Source of the DNA: Zarea fungicola
Lineage: Eukaryota; Ascomycota; Sordariomycetes; Hypocreales; Cordycipitaceae
DNA length: 64,000 bases
Reading direction: 5' to 3'
Assembly (NCBI GenBank): GCA_900169235.1
Contig: FWCC01000371.1
Coordinates: 1-64,000 of the forward strand
Made by a program: the position numbers and the translations under genes. The notes under the pieces are model-generated. The model had not been told where the DNA came from. It saw only the letters and a program-made list of their open reading frames with translations, and made no database searches. Shown here piece by piece: positions 46,701 to 57,721 of this stretch (within the stretch, counting starts at the first letter, position 1; the number at the start of each line of letters is the position of its first letter).

Positions 46701-49262
46701 AATGTCAGAGTAGAGTTCCAGATCTTCGCCACGTTTCAGTAAACCAGTCTTCCATGTTGCATATGCCGCTTGTATCTCGGATTTCGTCAAGGGGCGGTAG
46801 GCCGCAGCCATGCAGCGCAGGATGAACTGGGCAGGTTCTCTATTTTCGGTAGGGACTTGGTCCAAAATGGCAGAGTACGTCTCTTCGAGTCCATGAGGCA
46901 AGTTCTGGAGCATCGTCTCCACCTGGAGCTTACGAACATGTGGTCGGCTCAGTTCCGTAACCATGAGAGATACCCAGAGAAAAGTACCCCCCGCTTCACG
47001 TTTCAGTGCCTCTTGAACCTTTGTTTTTATTGGCGAACTGTAGTCCTTTCGTTTGGCGAGCTCGTCAACCTTGGTGTCAATATACTCAGACAGATCGTCA
47101 TTTATGAGGGCAGAGTCCATTCTCAATGCCTCACCTACACCTCTAAGCTCATCCTCAATATCGTCTATATCAGGTCTGCAAGTAATAAAGAATTTAAACT
47201 TTCCTGCTGTGGCTGTAGGCAGTGGCTGGAAGAGTCTTGCAATAGCGCGGAGTAGGGTTTGCCGTGTCGTTCTTTCACACTCGTCTAAGGCGTCGATAAG
47301 GATGAAAACCTCGCCTGTTTGCTCATCTTGGAGCATGGCGTTGAAGATTCGCCAGAGAGGGTAGAAGTCATTGAAAAGGTTCTTGAAGACGTAATTATCT
47401 TCATGCTTTTCAAAGTCTGGCTGGACATGTGGTTGGAAGAGCTTATTCCTCTGCAGTAGCAGCTGCCACACGAGGCTGCGCAGGATTGCGGTTGGTGTCT
47501 TTCGGCTCTGATCCTTGTCGTCGCAGAAAAAATAGACAAATGCCTTTTCAGGAGCCTTCTCAACTTTGGCTTTGAGTTTTTCGAAGAGAAATGTTGACAT
47601 CATTGTCTTTCCAATACCGGGAGAGCCGATAAGTCGAAGCAGTTGCGCTGTATCGCTCATGGCCCAACGAGTAAATTCCTCTCTTTCCAGAATCCATTCG
47701 CATGTGCTCCCTACTCTTCTACCCTTTTGATCTTGTACTTGCGCCAAGACGTCTAAAGGGTTTGATACTCTCATATCTCGTAGGCATTCTTGCAGACTGC
47801 CAGATGTAGATCGTTCATCTATTGGGAGGGCTTGTGGGTTCCGACGTCGATGAAGTGTCTTATCGGCATCTTTAGCCATCGCTACAATTTGACTGTAGAC
47901 TAGCTTGAAAGAAGGGTCGTTAAGCCCATAGAATTTGTTCATTTTCAGGTGGTCCGCATCGAGAGCTATCTTTCGGTGGCCGTCGATGCAGGCGCTAGCT
48001 TCGGGCACAACCTACAACGCAGTCAGTGGATGTTGGTAGCTAACGGCCATCGGGACACGAACTAGTAATTTCTTGGAAGAAGAAGGAAGAACTTTTCCCA
48101 CAAGACCCACGCGTGACGAGCAGTCCGTGTGAATCTTTTCGAAGGCGCAAACAACTGAAACCGATTCAGAAAAGAGCCAGTGAGAGAAGTCGCGTAGACG
48201 GTCCGACAGGGAATCCGAATGCTGCTCCAAGGCTTTCAACAGCCTGTCTTCGGTAACAAAGCCAGGCCTTGCGAGCGATGCAGTCAATGCACCCCAGTCT
48301 GCCGCTGGACTTCCTCGATGGGGAGTACCTAAGAAGATCACCCCGACAGTAGATTCGGCTATGGGCAGATATTCTGAGTGGTGTCTGGTGGCAGAGACGA
48401 TGGCCTGAATAGTCAGCAACGTTGGCTGCAAGGTAAGCATCGGGTCATCGCCGCGTACCTGTTCAATAACATTGCCGCCAAAGCTGTGGCCAATGAAGAT
48501 CAAGGGGCGCTCTTTGGCGTGTTCCTATTGATAGTCAATGTGGGTGATCATGCCCAAGGAAGTGCTACCGGACCAACCGTGTCACGTTTATTTCGGAGTG
48601 TCTCTAGAAGGATGTCTGAAATGTTGGAAAGGCGCTGCTGAGGGGCGTCTGAGATCCACGCCGAGTCGTAATTGTAGGTCAAAACCCTGCAAGACTGTTC
48701 GGCCTTGGACATTTCAGTCGGAAGCAGTTTTTCCAGCCAGTTAAAGGGCTCGTCAGGATATCCGTGGGAATTGACGGGATTGTTCTTAGGCAACCAAACC
48801 CAGGCGTAATCTGGATTCGCGCCGAGCCCGTGTACAGCCACGATGCTATAACCAGCCATTAGCGCCGTTTTCAATCACGCAGATGTGAACGTACTCGATT
48901 TTTGCCTCTACACAGTCATAAAGGACTTGTAGCCCTAGCTCGGCCTTCGGGGGACGGTCTTTGCATGTGTCCGTTGGCACGGATTTTGAGGCGATTGCGG
49001 GTTCCCCAGAAGCTCCATCTCCCTCTTTGATCTTGTTGACCTCATCATTCTGTTGTGTTTTATGCTCTCCGTATGACGGCTCGGGTGACGGCTCGGGTGA
49101 CGGCTCGGGTGAATTATGCGCGATCTGTATGCGACGTCTCGAGCAGGGACGTATGTAAATGACCGCGATCAAAAGTATGCAGCAGGTCCAGAATAAACTC
49201 CAAAAACCGCCGTGCGAATGTGTAATTACCCCTTCCAGGATCGAGGTTGTAAAGAAAAACAT
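43762..49262 (-). CDS. NLR-like protein: membrane segment, SesB-type alpha/beta-hydrolase, NACHT, ankyrin array; apparent frameshift
   Basis: Exons 49262-48895, 48845-48578 (this donor is the least sure), 48524-48063, 48011-44298 and 44242-43762. The N-terminus has one membrane segment (FWSLFWTCCILLIAVIYI) and a PEPS repeat. An alpha/beta-hydrolase follows with IVAVHGLGANP, the nucleophile elbow GHSFGGN (about residue 226) and GTPHRGSP, resembling the SesB effector class of fungal NLRs. NACHT Walker A is GSPGIGKT (495-502) and Walker B VFILIDALDEC (about 597-607). About 17 ankyrin repeats of 33 or 35 residues come next, then a C-terminal region (VREGMVYVSMSL) of unknown fold. In the fifth ankyrin repeat, around 45890-45903, the frame is lost: as read, translation stops at 45876, while the other frame continues the array. 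Such proteins act in non-self recognition and programmed cell death. The shift may be a real mutation or a sequence error. Confidence 0.87.
44640..46250 (-). repeat. Ankyrin-coding tandem repeats, about 17 units
   Basis: Units of 99 or 105 bp. The 33-residue units centre on EAVVKLLLENGVNVEAKNND; five 35-residue units centre on TPLSLAAENGHLDVVKLLL with an extra KDTYFGR. Units between about 45200 and 45900 are nearly identical at DNA level, indicating recent expansion or gene conversion. Confidence 0.93.
49074..49109 (-). repeat. Three perfect 12-bp repeats coding PEPS
   Basis: The unit TGACGGCTCGGG is repeated three times exactly and encodes SPEP repeats just after the membrane segment of the NLR-like protein. 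Confidence 0.95.
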
Positions 49263-50948
49263 TGTGAGAAACAAGTTGGTTAGCGCTGGACCTGGATCGC
49301 TAATTGCTCCTGATTCCGTATCGCAAGCCTCGGATGGTCTGCGGCTATCGCACTCCTAGTTATGAGACGAGTTTAGCCAGTTGTAGATTGGCTCCGCTAA
49401 TAAGGCGTAGAAAGGAGGACATCGGTGCGGAGCATTTGATCTGGAAGACGTGGAGCGAAGGATATTCCTTGCCTTGGACCTAACAAACTAAACACCAAGA
49501 GTGGTCCGTACGTTGAGACACGGGCAGGCTACGAAGAGAGGAGAGGGGATGGAGTTTAAACCCCGAAGGTTGGCTATGCATGGGATGGACGCGGAGAGGA
49601 CAAGTCATGCATGCTGGCGCCTACATTGCATCCTACCTGGCGAATGGCAGAACCTCAAGCAGGTCAGCTGAAACTCATGGTTCTTTTGATGCAGCCCAAA
49701 AGTCTGCCAGCCTCAGTCCGCCCAAGGAGCCATCAGTATAGCACGCCACAAGCACAGGTCTTGTACTTGGTTGGGTATTCCTTGCAGACGGTGGTTCGAG
49801 AGATAATGTCAATTGGCGGCTTGTAGTGAATCAGTGCAGCTAATAGCAATGAGGCAGGCCGCGGTAATTTAGAATGCTCAGCGTCGCAGTACAGCCTTGC
49901 GGATGCATGGTGGCAGGTTAGTCGCTATTAGAGGAAACAAAGAAGAGAGATGCTTTAAAAATGACAGAGCTGCCTGCCTAGTAAATAACTAGGGTGCCTG
50001 GTAAACATCGGGGGTTATGGATTCTTGTGTAAAGGTTTACTTAGACAACGAAATAGCGGAACAAGCTTAGTATTTTTTGTTACTCATAATGGTTAATAAA
50101 CCTTCGTCAACAACGGCCGAAGTGTTTTAAGGCCCACAGTGTGGCATACAATGGCAAGAGCTCAATTTTCAGCTCTTGCATAGAAAGATACAGTAGACAT
50201 CAGATAGGGGAGTCAATGGGCTGTCCATCTGATGCGGTAGCAGACGTAGTGTGCACGCATAGAAGTTGATTGATATAAACGAGCGTGGTAACCATGACTG
50301 TTGAACTCTTAAAATGCAAACCAAAGCGACTCATTGTGGGCACCCTCTCTAGACTGTGTGAATGGTAGGTGAACAGCGCGCCGTTCTTTCCGAGAGTGCG
50401 CATGAGTCTTGATTTCTGAAATATTGCTATTAAATTAATAGTGCAATTTCAAATAGCTTTGATTTTGATTTTATCGTCTCGACGTGTCGAGTTGTGTAGG
50501 GTCAAGAAGTAACGCGTAACTATTATACCATAGCAGATCAGTACAACCAATTCGCGGCCTAATACGGATGCCTGCAGCCCCAAGCCAGAACTGGGCAATA
50601 TCAGGAAAGAAAAAAGAACAGAAGCATAAGAAGAGAAGCATATCCCAAACACTAGACAAAAATTTGTATCTTACCAGCGCTGTTCTCACTTTCTTCTCAC
50701 TCTGGCATTGTAGGGTAGCAGAATCAACGACCCATCACGTGTGCCTATCGATAACCAGCTGTTGTCAATTGTGAAGCGGCAGCTCGCAACTTCACCTTCT
50801 CCAAACCAAGCATCATCGAATCAGAGTATTTATTTTCTACGCTACGCCAGTTTACGACATGTTCACTTAATATCGAAATACATACGGCGAAAAAACACGA
50901 ATTCAGAGTCGCGACCGGGCACTACGCTCGCGTTGGCAGCGCGACCCG
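49263..50948. other. Long divergent intergenic region
   Basis: About 1.7 kb upstream of both the NLR-like gene and the Shg1-domain gene. No coding sequence, tRNA or element end was recognised. Confidence 0.5.
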
Positions 50949-53322
50949 ATGGCAACAATGAGCAAAGCACCCACGACCAAGCCCACCTCGGGCGCTGAGC
51001 CGCGCAAGTTCAAGGCCTCCGACCTGCCACTCCCCTCGGCGACGCGTGCCGCCATCGAATCGCTCGCGCACGCCTTCAAAAAGGAGGGCGCGTACGACGA
51101 CATCCGCAAACAGGTGTGGGAGAAGTTTGAGGCGAGCGACTACGAGGCGCAGGTCACCAAGGCGATCCTCGAGGTCGCCGAGAAGGAGGTCGAGCGCAAC
51201 CCCCAGCAGCTGCTGACGCTCGACCGCCGCAAGGCCGCCGCCCTTATTGACGGCGCCCTCGAGCGCTCCGGCGTGTACCAAAAGGCCGAGGAGGTGCTCG
51301 GCAAGCTGATTGACGTGGGCACCATTGAGGAGCGCATCCGCGAGATTCGACGCGCCAATTTGGGCCCCGAAGAGGCCGAGGCGGAGCGACTGCGCGGTGC
51401 CAAGACGGACGAGGAGTACGCGGCCGACACGGCGGCGCGCCAGGCCGAGCGCGCGCGCATCCGCGAGGAGCTCAGGCAGAAGGAGGAGGCGATTGCGGAG
51501 GAGAAGCGTCGCATCGCCCGCGAGGAGAGGAAGAAGGAGGAGAGGGAGCGCGAAATGGCCGAGATTAAGCGACAAGAGGAGCGTGATGAGCGCCGGCGTA
51601 AGCGTGAAGAAGAGCGTGAGGAACGGGAACGGCTTAGAGACCTGGAACGCGACAAACGCCACAAAGAACGCGAGCGCCGAGATAAGGAGCGTGAGGGCGA
51701 GCGAAAAGACAGAGACCGAGACGACCGAGACCGCGATCGGGACAGAGACCGGGATAGGGATAGAGATAGAGACAGAGACAGGGATCGTGATCGGGACCGT
51801 GATCGAGACCGTGATCGAGACCGTGGCCGGGATCGTCCTAGTGAAGCCGACACCCGTGCGAAAGACAAGGAACCAGCAAAGGAGCTTTCCAAGGAAGAGC
51901 TTGAGCGTCTTGAACAGGAAGCTCTTGACGATTTGATCCGCGAGAGTCGATCCACTAATAGTCGACCCGAAGTTGAGATTGACTCTGCGCTCGCACCACC
52001 CCCACGCAAGACTGCTCCCGCATCCGCCATCGACCCTATCCGACGCGAATCCGGCCGTGGATCCGTTAGAGGCGATTCTAGAACACGCCGCGACAGAGGG
52101 GACTCGTCGGCGCCCCGTTCCGAGAGGCGCGTGAGTCGTAGTGCCTCACGCACTCTCGACCGGGACGCCGACAGGCGACGAGACAGGAGCAGAGACAGGA
52201 GCAGAGACAAAAGCCGCCCTCGCGAGATGGACGATCGCCGCCGCCGCGATCGCCGTTCCAACTCGCCCCCCCGCCGGGAGCGCAGCCGGTCCAGGACACG
52301 ACGGGAGCGATCACGGTCGCGAACGAGGCGCGACGATAGAGACCGCACCCGCTCACGGACGAGACATGCAGACAGGAGTCGTGAGCGTCGCCGTGAACGG
52401 AGCCGGTCGCGGGCCAGAACACCACCGCCGCGCCGCAGAGAGAGGAGCAGATCACGCGACAACAGGCGGGAGGACCGCACTCTTCAACGAGAGCGTTCGT
52501 CCTCGAGGAGACGCGACGACAGCCGCGCGAGGCGGGACCGTGAGAGAGATCGCAGCCGAAAACGCAGCCGTTCGCGCGACAGGCTGGTGGCGGATAGGTA
52601 TGACCATTACGACCCCCGAGCAGCCGCGGCGGCAGCAGCGCGATCACCACCACCTTCACGCCGACGAAGTAGGAGCCGAGACCGTGATCGTGAGCGGGAC
52701 AGAGACAGGGACAGAGACAGAGATAGGGACCGTGATCGGGACCGTGATCGGGATCGGGATACTAGGGGTCGTGACCGCGATCGTAGAAGCCGCTCCCGCT
52801 CCACGCACCTGCGCACCGCCTCGGCCACTAGAGAGGAGCTGGAGGAGCGCAAGCTGGAAGAGGTCAAGAAGCGTGAAAAGGAGGCCAAGGCGTACCTCGC
52901 AGCTCAGAAGGATGCGAGAGAGAAGGGTCTACCTATTCCTGGTGTTGACGACAGACGAGCTAACGGTATGTATTTTCCCCTTGACAATTTCGTCGCAGCA
53001 AACCATTCTTTTTATGTGCCTACAAAAAAGAGACGGGAGGAGAATCTGATGACTAACATGTGTTGTGTGACGTTAAGATGACCGCCGCAGAAGCCGCTCC
53101 CGCAGCCGTGGCTACCGTGAGCGTGACAGGGAGCGTGATAGAGACAGAGATGGCGGACGGGATCGCGACCGCGATAGAGATAGAGATCGGGATAGAGATC
53201 GGGATAGAGACCGCGACAGGGATCGCGACAGAGACCGGCGTGACAGAAGAGAGAGAAGTACTTCTCGCCGCCGCGACAGGCGAGACCGCAGCCGCAGCAG
53301 ACGGCGAAGTCGCAGCCCTTGA
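50949..53322 (+). CDS. Shg1/BOD1-domain protein with long RS/RD-rich tail (753 aa)
   Basis: Exons 50949-52965 and 53078-53322 (2262 nt; donor GTATGT, acceptor TTAAG). Residues about 30-125 form the COMPASS Shg1 domain: FKKEGAYDDIRKQVWEKF, then KAILEVAEKEVERNPQQLL and ALIDGALERSGVYQKAEEVL. After it comes a long charged coiled coil (about 165-245), a block of alternating Arg-Asp dipeptides (about 255-300), a large SR/RS region with many SRSR and RRERSRSRTRR runs, and two more Arg-Asp blocks, one on each side of the intron. Shg1 is a small subunit of the Set1/COMPASS H3K4 methyltransferase; in yeast it is only about 140 aa. The extended tail points to RNA or splicing contacts. The start at 50949 or the ATG three codons later both work. 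Confidence 0.88.
51709..51836 (+). repeat. Arg-Asp-coding hexamer repeat
   Basis: Degenerate repeats of the GAYMGN type coding alternating Asp and Arg. Similar blocks lie at about 52676-52765 and 53145-53240 in the same gene. Confidence 0.9.
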
Positions 53323-53814
53323 AATTTACAAAAGCTGCCGATGGATTTACATTGTAATCATTTGCATGGATGCACTCTCACATTGGGTCATCATTTACAC
53401 TAGCTACTTTAATACTCAGGTTGCTGTGATGAGCAGCAACGTTGATGAAGGCATCTACTCTAGAAAGCTTTTCTTGTTAGTTTACATACCTGTGTCAGCC
53501 ATTTGTACCTAAGGACTGGATTAGCAAGACCAAATTACATTTCTCATGAACAGTACAGAATACACAACCAGATTCACTCTTGTCAGATAGGGCCAGACAC
53601 TTGATAAACAGGCCATGGACTAGATTACACTGACTTTATTTGTGATTTTATGCATATGGGACATGCAATCAGAACGGGCAGCTCTACTTCTTGCCTTCAA
53701 CATGACTTGTATCTGGGCTGGCTGTGCAAAAGAAAAATTGGCTCCAACACCTGGAAGCCAACAAAGTGAATTCATGGACCGCTGGAACCGGTACCAAAAA
53801 ATGCAAAAAGAAAC
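53323..53814. other. Intergenic region
   Basis: 3' region of the Shg1-domain gene; no gene recognised before tRNA-Cys. Confidence 0.5.
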
Positions 53815-53913
53815 AGCTCGAGACCGGGGTCGAACCAGTGACTTCAGGATATGTTGCCGTGGTGGATACCCACTTCACTGCAATCCCGCACTCTACCACT
53901 GAGTTACCCGAGC
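53815..53913 (-). tRNA. tRNA-Cys (GCA) with 27-bp intron
   Basis: On the minus strand the acceptor stem GCTCGGG pairs with CTCGAGC (one G-T pair), the D stem is ACTC/GAGT and the anticodon stem CGGGA/TCCTG. The loop starts TTGCA, giving anticodon GCA, and contains an intron after position 37. The T arm is ACTGG TTCGACC CCGGT. The discriminator base is T, and a T5 terminator follows a few bases downstream on the minus strand. Confidence 0.93.
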
Positions 53914-54778
53914 TTCGTTGTGGATCATCCACTAAATATCTATGATAAACTTACGGGAACTGGGGCGGCAGTACACTTGGGTCATTTGTAGGCATAACAG
54001 CCCTGGTTTACTACGATGCATGAATAATACTTTTAGCGGGCTATTTCTTATCTACTGGTTTGGACGGCGATGCTGAAATCACTGTCTTTATCCATTCATT
54101 TCATCTCTGTCTTCACTTTCTTTGCTGGCCTATAAAGAGTGCACAGCTTACTACCATTCTGCTCTGTCACAGGCTGGTGCCATGACAGTAGGTTAAGCCT
54201 ACCTCCAGCAGCGTAGCTGCCTCGTACTAGCTATATAGGCTTAACCAGTCAACAATACTGCCGGTATTGTTGATACGAATCCTTTTTGTGGTTTTGGCTT
54301 GGTGGCCAATGACGGTAGAAGTAGCCTGGTTACTGCTTAAGCCCCTGTGGGGTCAATCCGTTACATGCTCTAAGCTCCAGCACGGCTGCTAATTAAAACA
54401 TTAATAAAAGTGGTGATAAAATAGTAATGCCTAGTTACTAATTAAGGAAGACGAAAACTTCCGTATCGCACCAACCTCCATACACTATCATAACTATAAT
54501 AGCACAGATATACGGAATAAAGCAAGAGCAGATGCCAAAGGAGAAGCAAGTAGGTGGGCACCACTAACTGCAAACAACATGGTGCTAACTAGCTGCACGC
54601 AATAGCAAAGACAAAGGAAAATAGCAATGAGAAACAGCATAACACATCTCTTTTTTTCACTTTACTTCATCCATAAAACAAAAATGAGATTCATCCTTTG
54701 CCATGTCGAGGCCAGTTCGCGTGCGTACCCACCTGACGATTTCCACCTGTGGGAAAGACACAACTGGCAAAAATGAAA
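53914..54778. other. Spacer with inverted repeats; possible LTR relic
   Basis: Contains a perfect 11-bp inverted repeat (54191-54201 with 54236-54246) and a 9-bp hairpin (54250-54272). TGTAACGG on the minus strand at 54365-54358 could be an LTR end, but no second end or target duplication was found. No gene recognised. Confidence 0.4.
54191..54272. repeat. Nested inverted repeats
   Basis: GGTTAAGCCTA at 54191 and its exact reverse complement at 54236 are separated by 34 bp. Immediately after, CAACAATAC (54250-54258) pairs with GTATTGTTG (54264-54272). Confidence 0.85.
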
Positions 54779-54877
54779 TGCTCTCGGCAGGGATTGAACC
54801 TACGACCTTCGCATCACCGATAATACAGATTAACCGTTTTATTAGTACGACGCTCTAACCAACTGAGCTACGAGAGC
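54779..54877 (-). tRNA. tRNA-Ile (AAT) with 25-bp intron
   Basis: On the minus strand the acceptor stem GCTCTCG pairs with CGAGAGC, the D arm is GCTCAGTTGGTTAGAGC and the anticodon stem TCGTA pairs with TGCGA. The loop begins CTAATA, giving anticodon AAT, and is split by an intron. The T arm is GTAGGTTCAATCCCTGC. The discriminator base is A, and a T5 run follows. Confidence 0.95.
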
Positions 54878-55962
54878 TGCGCAAGCGCATCTCGTATTGG
54901 ACTATGACGAGTTAGGTCTTAATAATATATATGAAGTAATCTGGATATGGCGAACGTGGAGACTCACTTGAATGACAAGTGACGGTTAGGGATACATTGG
55001 CATAGAATGTACCTAAACAATAAAATAGTATGCACTGGTTTTAAGAAAGTCATAAGATTAATAAGATAGCTTTTTTTAATTTAAATATAAAACCATAAGA
55101 GACAATTAGTTGGTGTTAAAAGGGCTGGTACGATCGATCACACGATGTTACGATGCATGGGCTGAGAAGTGGTGCTTGCAGCATGTATGCACATTGTATT
55201 TTAATGATATTTAAAATCTAGCACGGCTAGGGGAGGAATTCCGGATACAGCTACTATCATGGCCTGACTTTTATCACATCCATGTTCGAAACAACTCTCA
55301 CTTTATAAGAACACCAGCCCATATAAAGTCGCTATGCCAGTGACCATCGCCGCTGGCGTCCTCTTCGTTCTATGTATCATTTTCCCCAATACCTAATGAG
55401 ACAATGTGACTACTGGGTAACTATGCATTGCCCTCATAGAAATTATGGCACATCGAGACGCGGCACACTGGACCGCGGCCGTAATTCCTGTAGTCCGTGC
55501 TCTCCAAAGCCTTCAGGAGCCAACGATCAGAGGCTTCGCGGGTACAGTGCCCAATAAAAAGGCCGCCGTGCGCGGCCTCTTTCTAGTCACTAACTAGTGG
55601 TGTGTTGACTCAACCATACACTGTCCTGCTCACACCAATATGAGACAAATGCGCCAAAAACTGAAGCCTTTTCACACCGCCGCCTCGTCGTTGACTGACA
55701 AACTAAATTGCAAAGGGGTTGGTTACTCTAGTCTAGATGATTTCTAGTATCAGTATAAGCCTTTGTCAGTGCAGTAGACCATTACTTTGTTTGTATCTAG
55801 TAGAACGTATAAGAGCCGGCCCTTTCTCCAACTTGCTGAAAACAGTTGACCAAACCACCAAAAGTATATTCAACCCACACCTTCCGCCCAACATACGAGG
55901 TTCGTTCTTTAGCGATTTATACTATATTGCTACAGGACCTAATGATGAAACCATATTATATG
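54878..55962. other. AT-rich spacer with one small open frame
   Basis: Gene-poor. The only notable open frame is 55445-55597. A GC-rich hairpin lies at 55560-55578 inside it. No element ends recognised. Confidence 0.45.
55445..55597 (+). CDS. Possible 50-codon open frame, unknown
   Basis: Starts MAHRDAAHWTAAVIPVVRAL and ends VRGLFLVTN. Base composition is less AT-rich than the surrounding DNA, which is why it is listed. No signal peptide or domain is visible. It may be an exon of a gene not recognised, a relic, or chance. Confidence 0.2.
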   Translation: MAHRDAAHWTAAVIPVVRALQSLQEPTIRGFAGTVPNKKAAVRGLFLVTN

Positions 55963-56318
55963 ATGCATTTCTTACACTGCTTAGTTCTGATTCTGGCTGC
56001 AGTGCGTTTTGGGCTTGCGACACCTTCCACTTACAGTCAAAATGATCTTAATGAATACTGCACAAAAGACGGCTTAAATCCTGGGCCAGATTGCACTAAT
56101 TATGTGACTGCGGGCTCGGCATAGGCACCTTACTTAACTGTCCTGTCACCCTCAAGTTCAACCTTAAAACGAGTCAATGTGATGAGGCGACAAATGTCAA
56201 GTGTTACGATTAACTACAACAAGGTCTTGTCGCTATATATAATGCTATTACACCTACTATTGTTGCTAGAATCACTTCAACAGCCCTTAACCTTTTGCCC
56301 CGTGATCTGACGGCATAG
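55963..56318 (+). pseudogene. Probable decayed small secreted cysteine-rich protein
   Basis: An ATG at 55963 opens a signal-peptide-like start (MHFLHCLVLILAAVRFGLAT) and then a region with two cysteines up to a stop at 56122-56124. One frame over, coding-like sequence continues with TLLNCPVTLKFNLKTSQCDE and further cysteines, is interrupted by a TAA at about 56212 and then stays open to a TAG near 56320. This pattern suggests one frameshift and one nonsense change in a former small secreted protein gene. It could also be chance in AT-rich DNA. Confidence 0.35.
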
Positions 56319-56330
56319 GCGTTTGCCACA

Positions 56331-56651
56331 CTAACAATCATAGAAGCAAATCATGCCATTAGCCGCACTATTCAAATAGGTGTTACCATCACCAACCGTC
56401 TGTAATTCCTCGTGGCATTGACTATCGCGGTAGATAATGCAGGAGACCGTGTGAGGGCCGTCGCCCTTCCACAAGTGAGTCTGGTAGAAGGTTGAATATT
56501 GATAACAGTTGCCGTTGCAGGTAGGCACATATGAAGCAAGGACATTATCTTCTCCATCCATTACCCAGACACATTCTTGGGCGGCATTACAATCCCCGGC
56601 AAGTGCTCCTCGAGTAAGGAGGATGAATATGCAAGAGTGAATTACCTTCAT
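56331..56651 (-). CDS. Small secreted cysteine-rich protein A (106 aa)
   Basis: The start at 56651 (MKVIHSCIFILLTRGALAG) gives a signal peptide; an ATG five codons upstream is in frame but does not improve it. The mature part has eight cysteines: C-x5-C near the start, a central CNGNCYQYS, then CIIYRDSQC, and CFYDC at the very end. It is a paralogue of the protein at 58073-58399, with all eight cysteines in register. No known fold recognised; small secreted cysteine-rich proteins of this size are often effectors or antimicrobial proteins, but the role is not shown by the sequence. It lies in gene-poor DNA. Confidence 0.8.
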   Translation of the reverse strand: MKVIHSCIFILLTRGALAGDCNAAQECVWVMDGEDNVLASYVPTCNGNCYQYSTFYQTHLWKGDGPHTVSCIIYRDSQCHEELQTVGDGNTYLNSAANGMICFYDC

Positions 56652-57720
56652 CGTAACTTGTATCATTTAGCAGGTTGCTCTTTATAAGCGAAAGTAAGAC
56701 TATACTTACAGGTAGACAATATAATATGCTTTATTACACAGTATTTAGTAGAATAATAAACGGTACATAGAGTTAACTAGGGGATGGCTTATTGACATTC
56801 TAGCATGTTAATAAAAGAAATCAAAGTTAAGGTTTAAGAAACTACTAAATATATATACTTGAAGCTTGAAACTGGTGTGGGGTAAGATAAAAAGTACATC
56901 AGCCATAACTACATAGTGCAGCATAACAGATATGGATAGAGTCAGCTTACACCATATCTCAAGGTAATTGGTAATGCATCACATAGATGGTCATGGCGGC
57001 CTAGGGAGCAGCAGCAGAACTGGGAATTTTGTGTAGGGGAGGGTTTAGTTGATTAACAATCTGCAAATACGGTTAGTGGGTGGCAACAATTATAGGACCC
57101 GGTAATTACTTGGTTTAATGCCACCTCTATATAATGCGGTTCGCGCAATTTATCGCGACAGCGGCTAATTCGAAAACGTTATCTCTCCTACAAATATCCT
57201 CTGGCCGACCAAGTACCAGTCCTAACACAAGCTAGCGCTTACAGAAAAGGCTCGTTATTGTGCCGAGATGCGTGTCGGGCTATTTATCCGTGCTTTACTT
57301 GTAAGCACTTGCTGTTGGCATCACTTTCGCGGCATTCCAAGCTGGCCTGGGGGAGTCATAACGTACGAACCGAGCGGTCTGACACTATGTTAATCGAGGA
57401 AAATAAAGGTAGAGCGTTTCTCGGTTAATCGGCAACTACATAGCAACCTTTTGTGATTATCGGTAGCAATACAGTACAGTGCCTACTACAAATATAGAAT
57501 AATAAAGAAAAAAAGAAAATAGTCATAGATAATTGCTACGCTGCTCCTCGGTCTTAGCTCCAAGTAACTCGCATAGAGAATCAGGTATTTTGTACAATAG
57601 ATGGCACTTAGGGTTTGCTGACTCTCTGCTATGGCGTAACATCCTCGGTCAGATGCTGAATCTTTTAAGCCGTCGGATGAATTCTGTACCATTTTGCCTG
57701 ATTTGCATTATAGGTGGTGT
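56652..57720. other. AT-rich gene-poor spacer
   Basis: No coding sequence, tRNA or recognisable element end. Confidence 0.5.
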
Positions 57721-57721
57721 A

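Noticed and set aside
51140..52480. Long antisense open frame opposite the RS/RD region
   Set aside because: It is a by-product of repeated Arg/Ser/Asp codons on the plus strand; its translation is only Ser/Arg repeats.
55560..55578. A hairpin AGGCCGC/GCGGCCT followed by T-rich sequence, like a bacterial rho-independent terminator
   Set aside because: All the genes in the window are eukaryotic, the T-run is interrupted, and nothing else suggests bacterial DNA.
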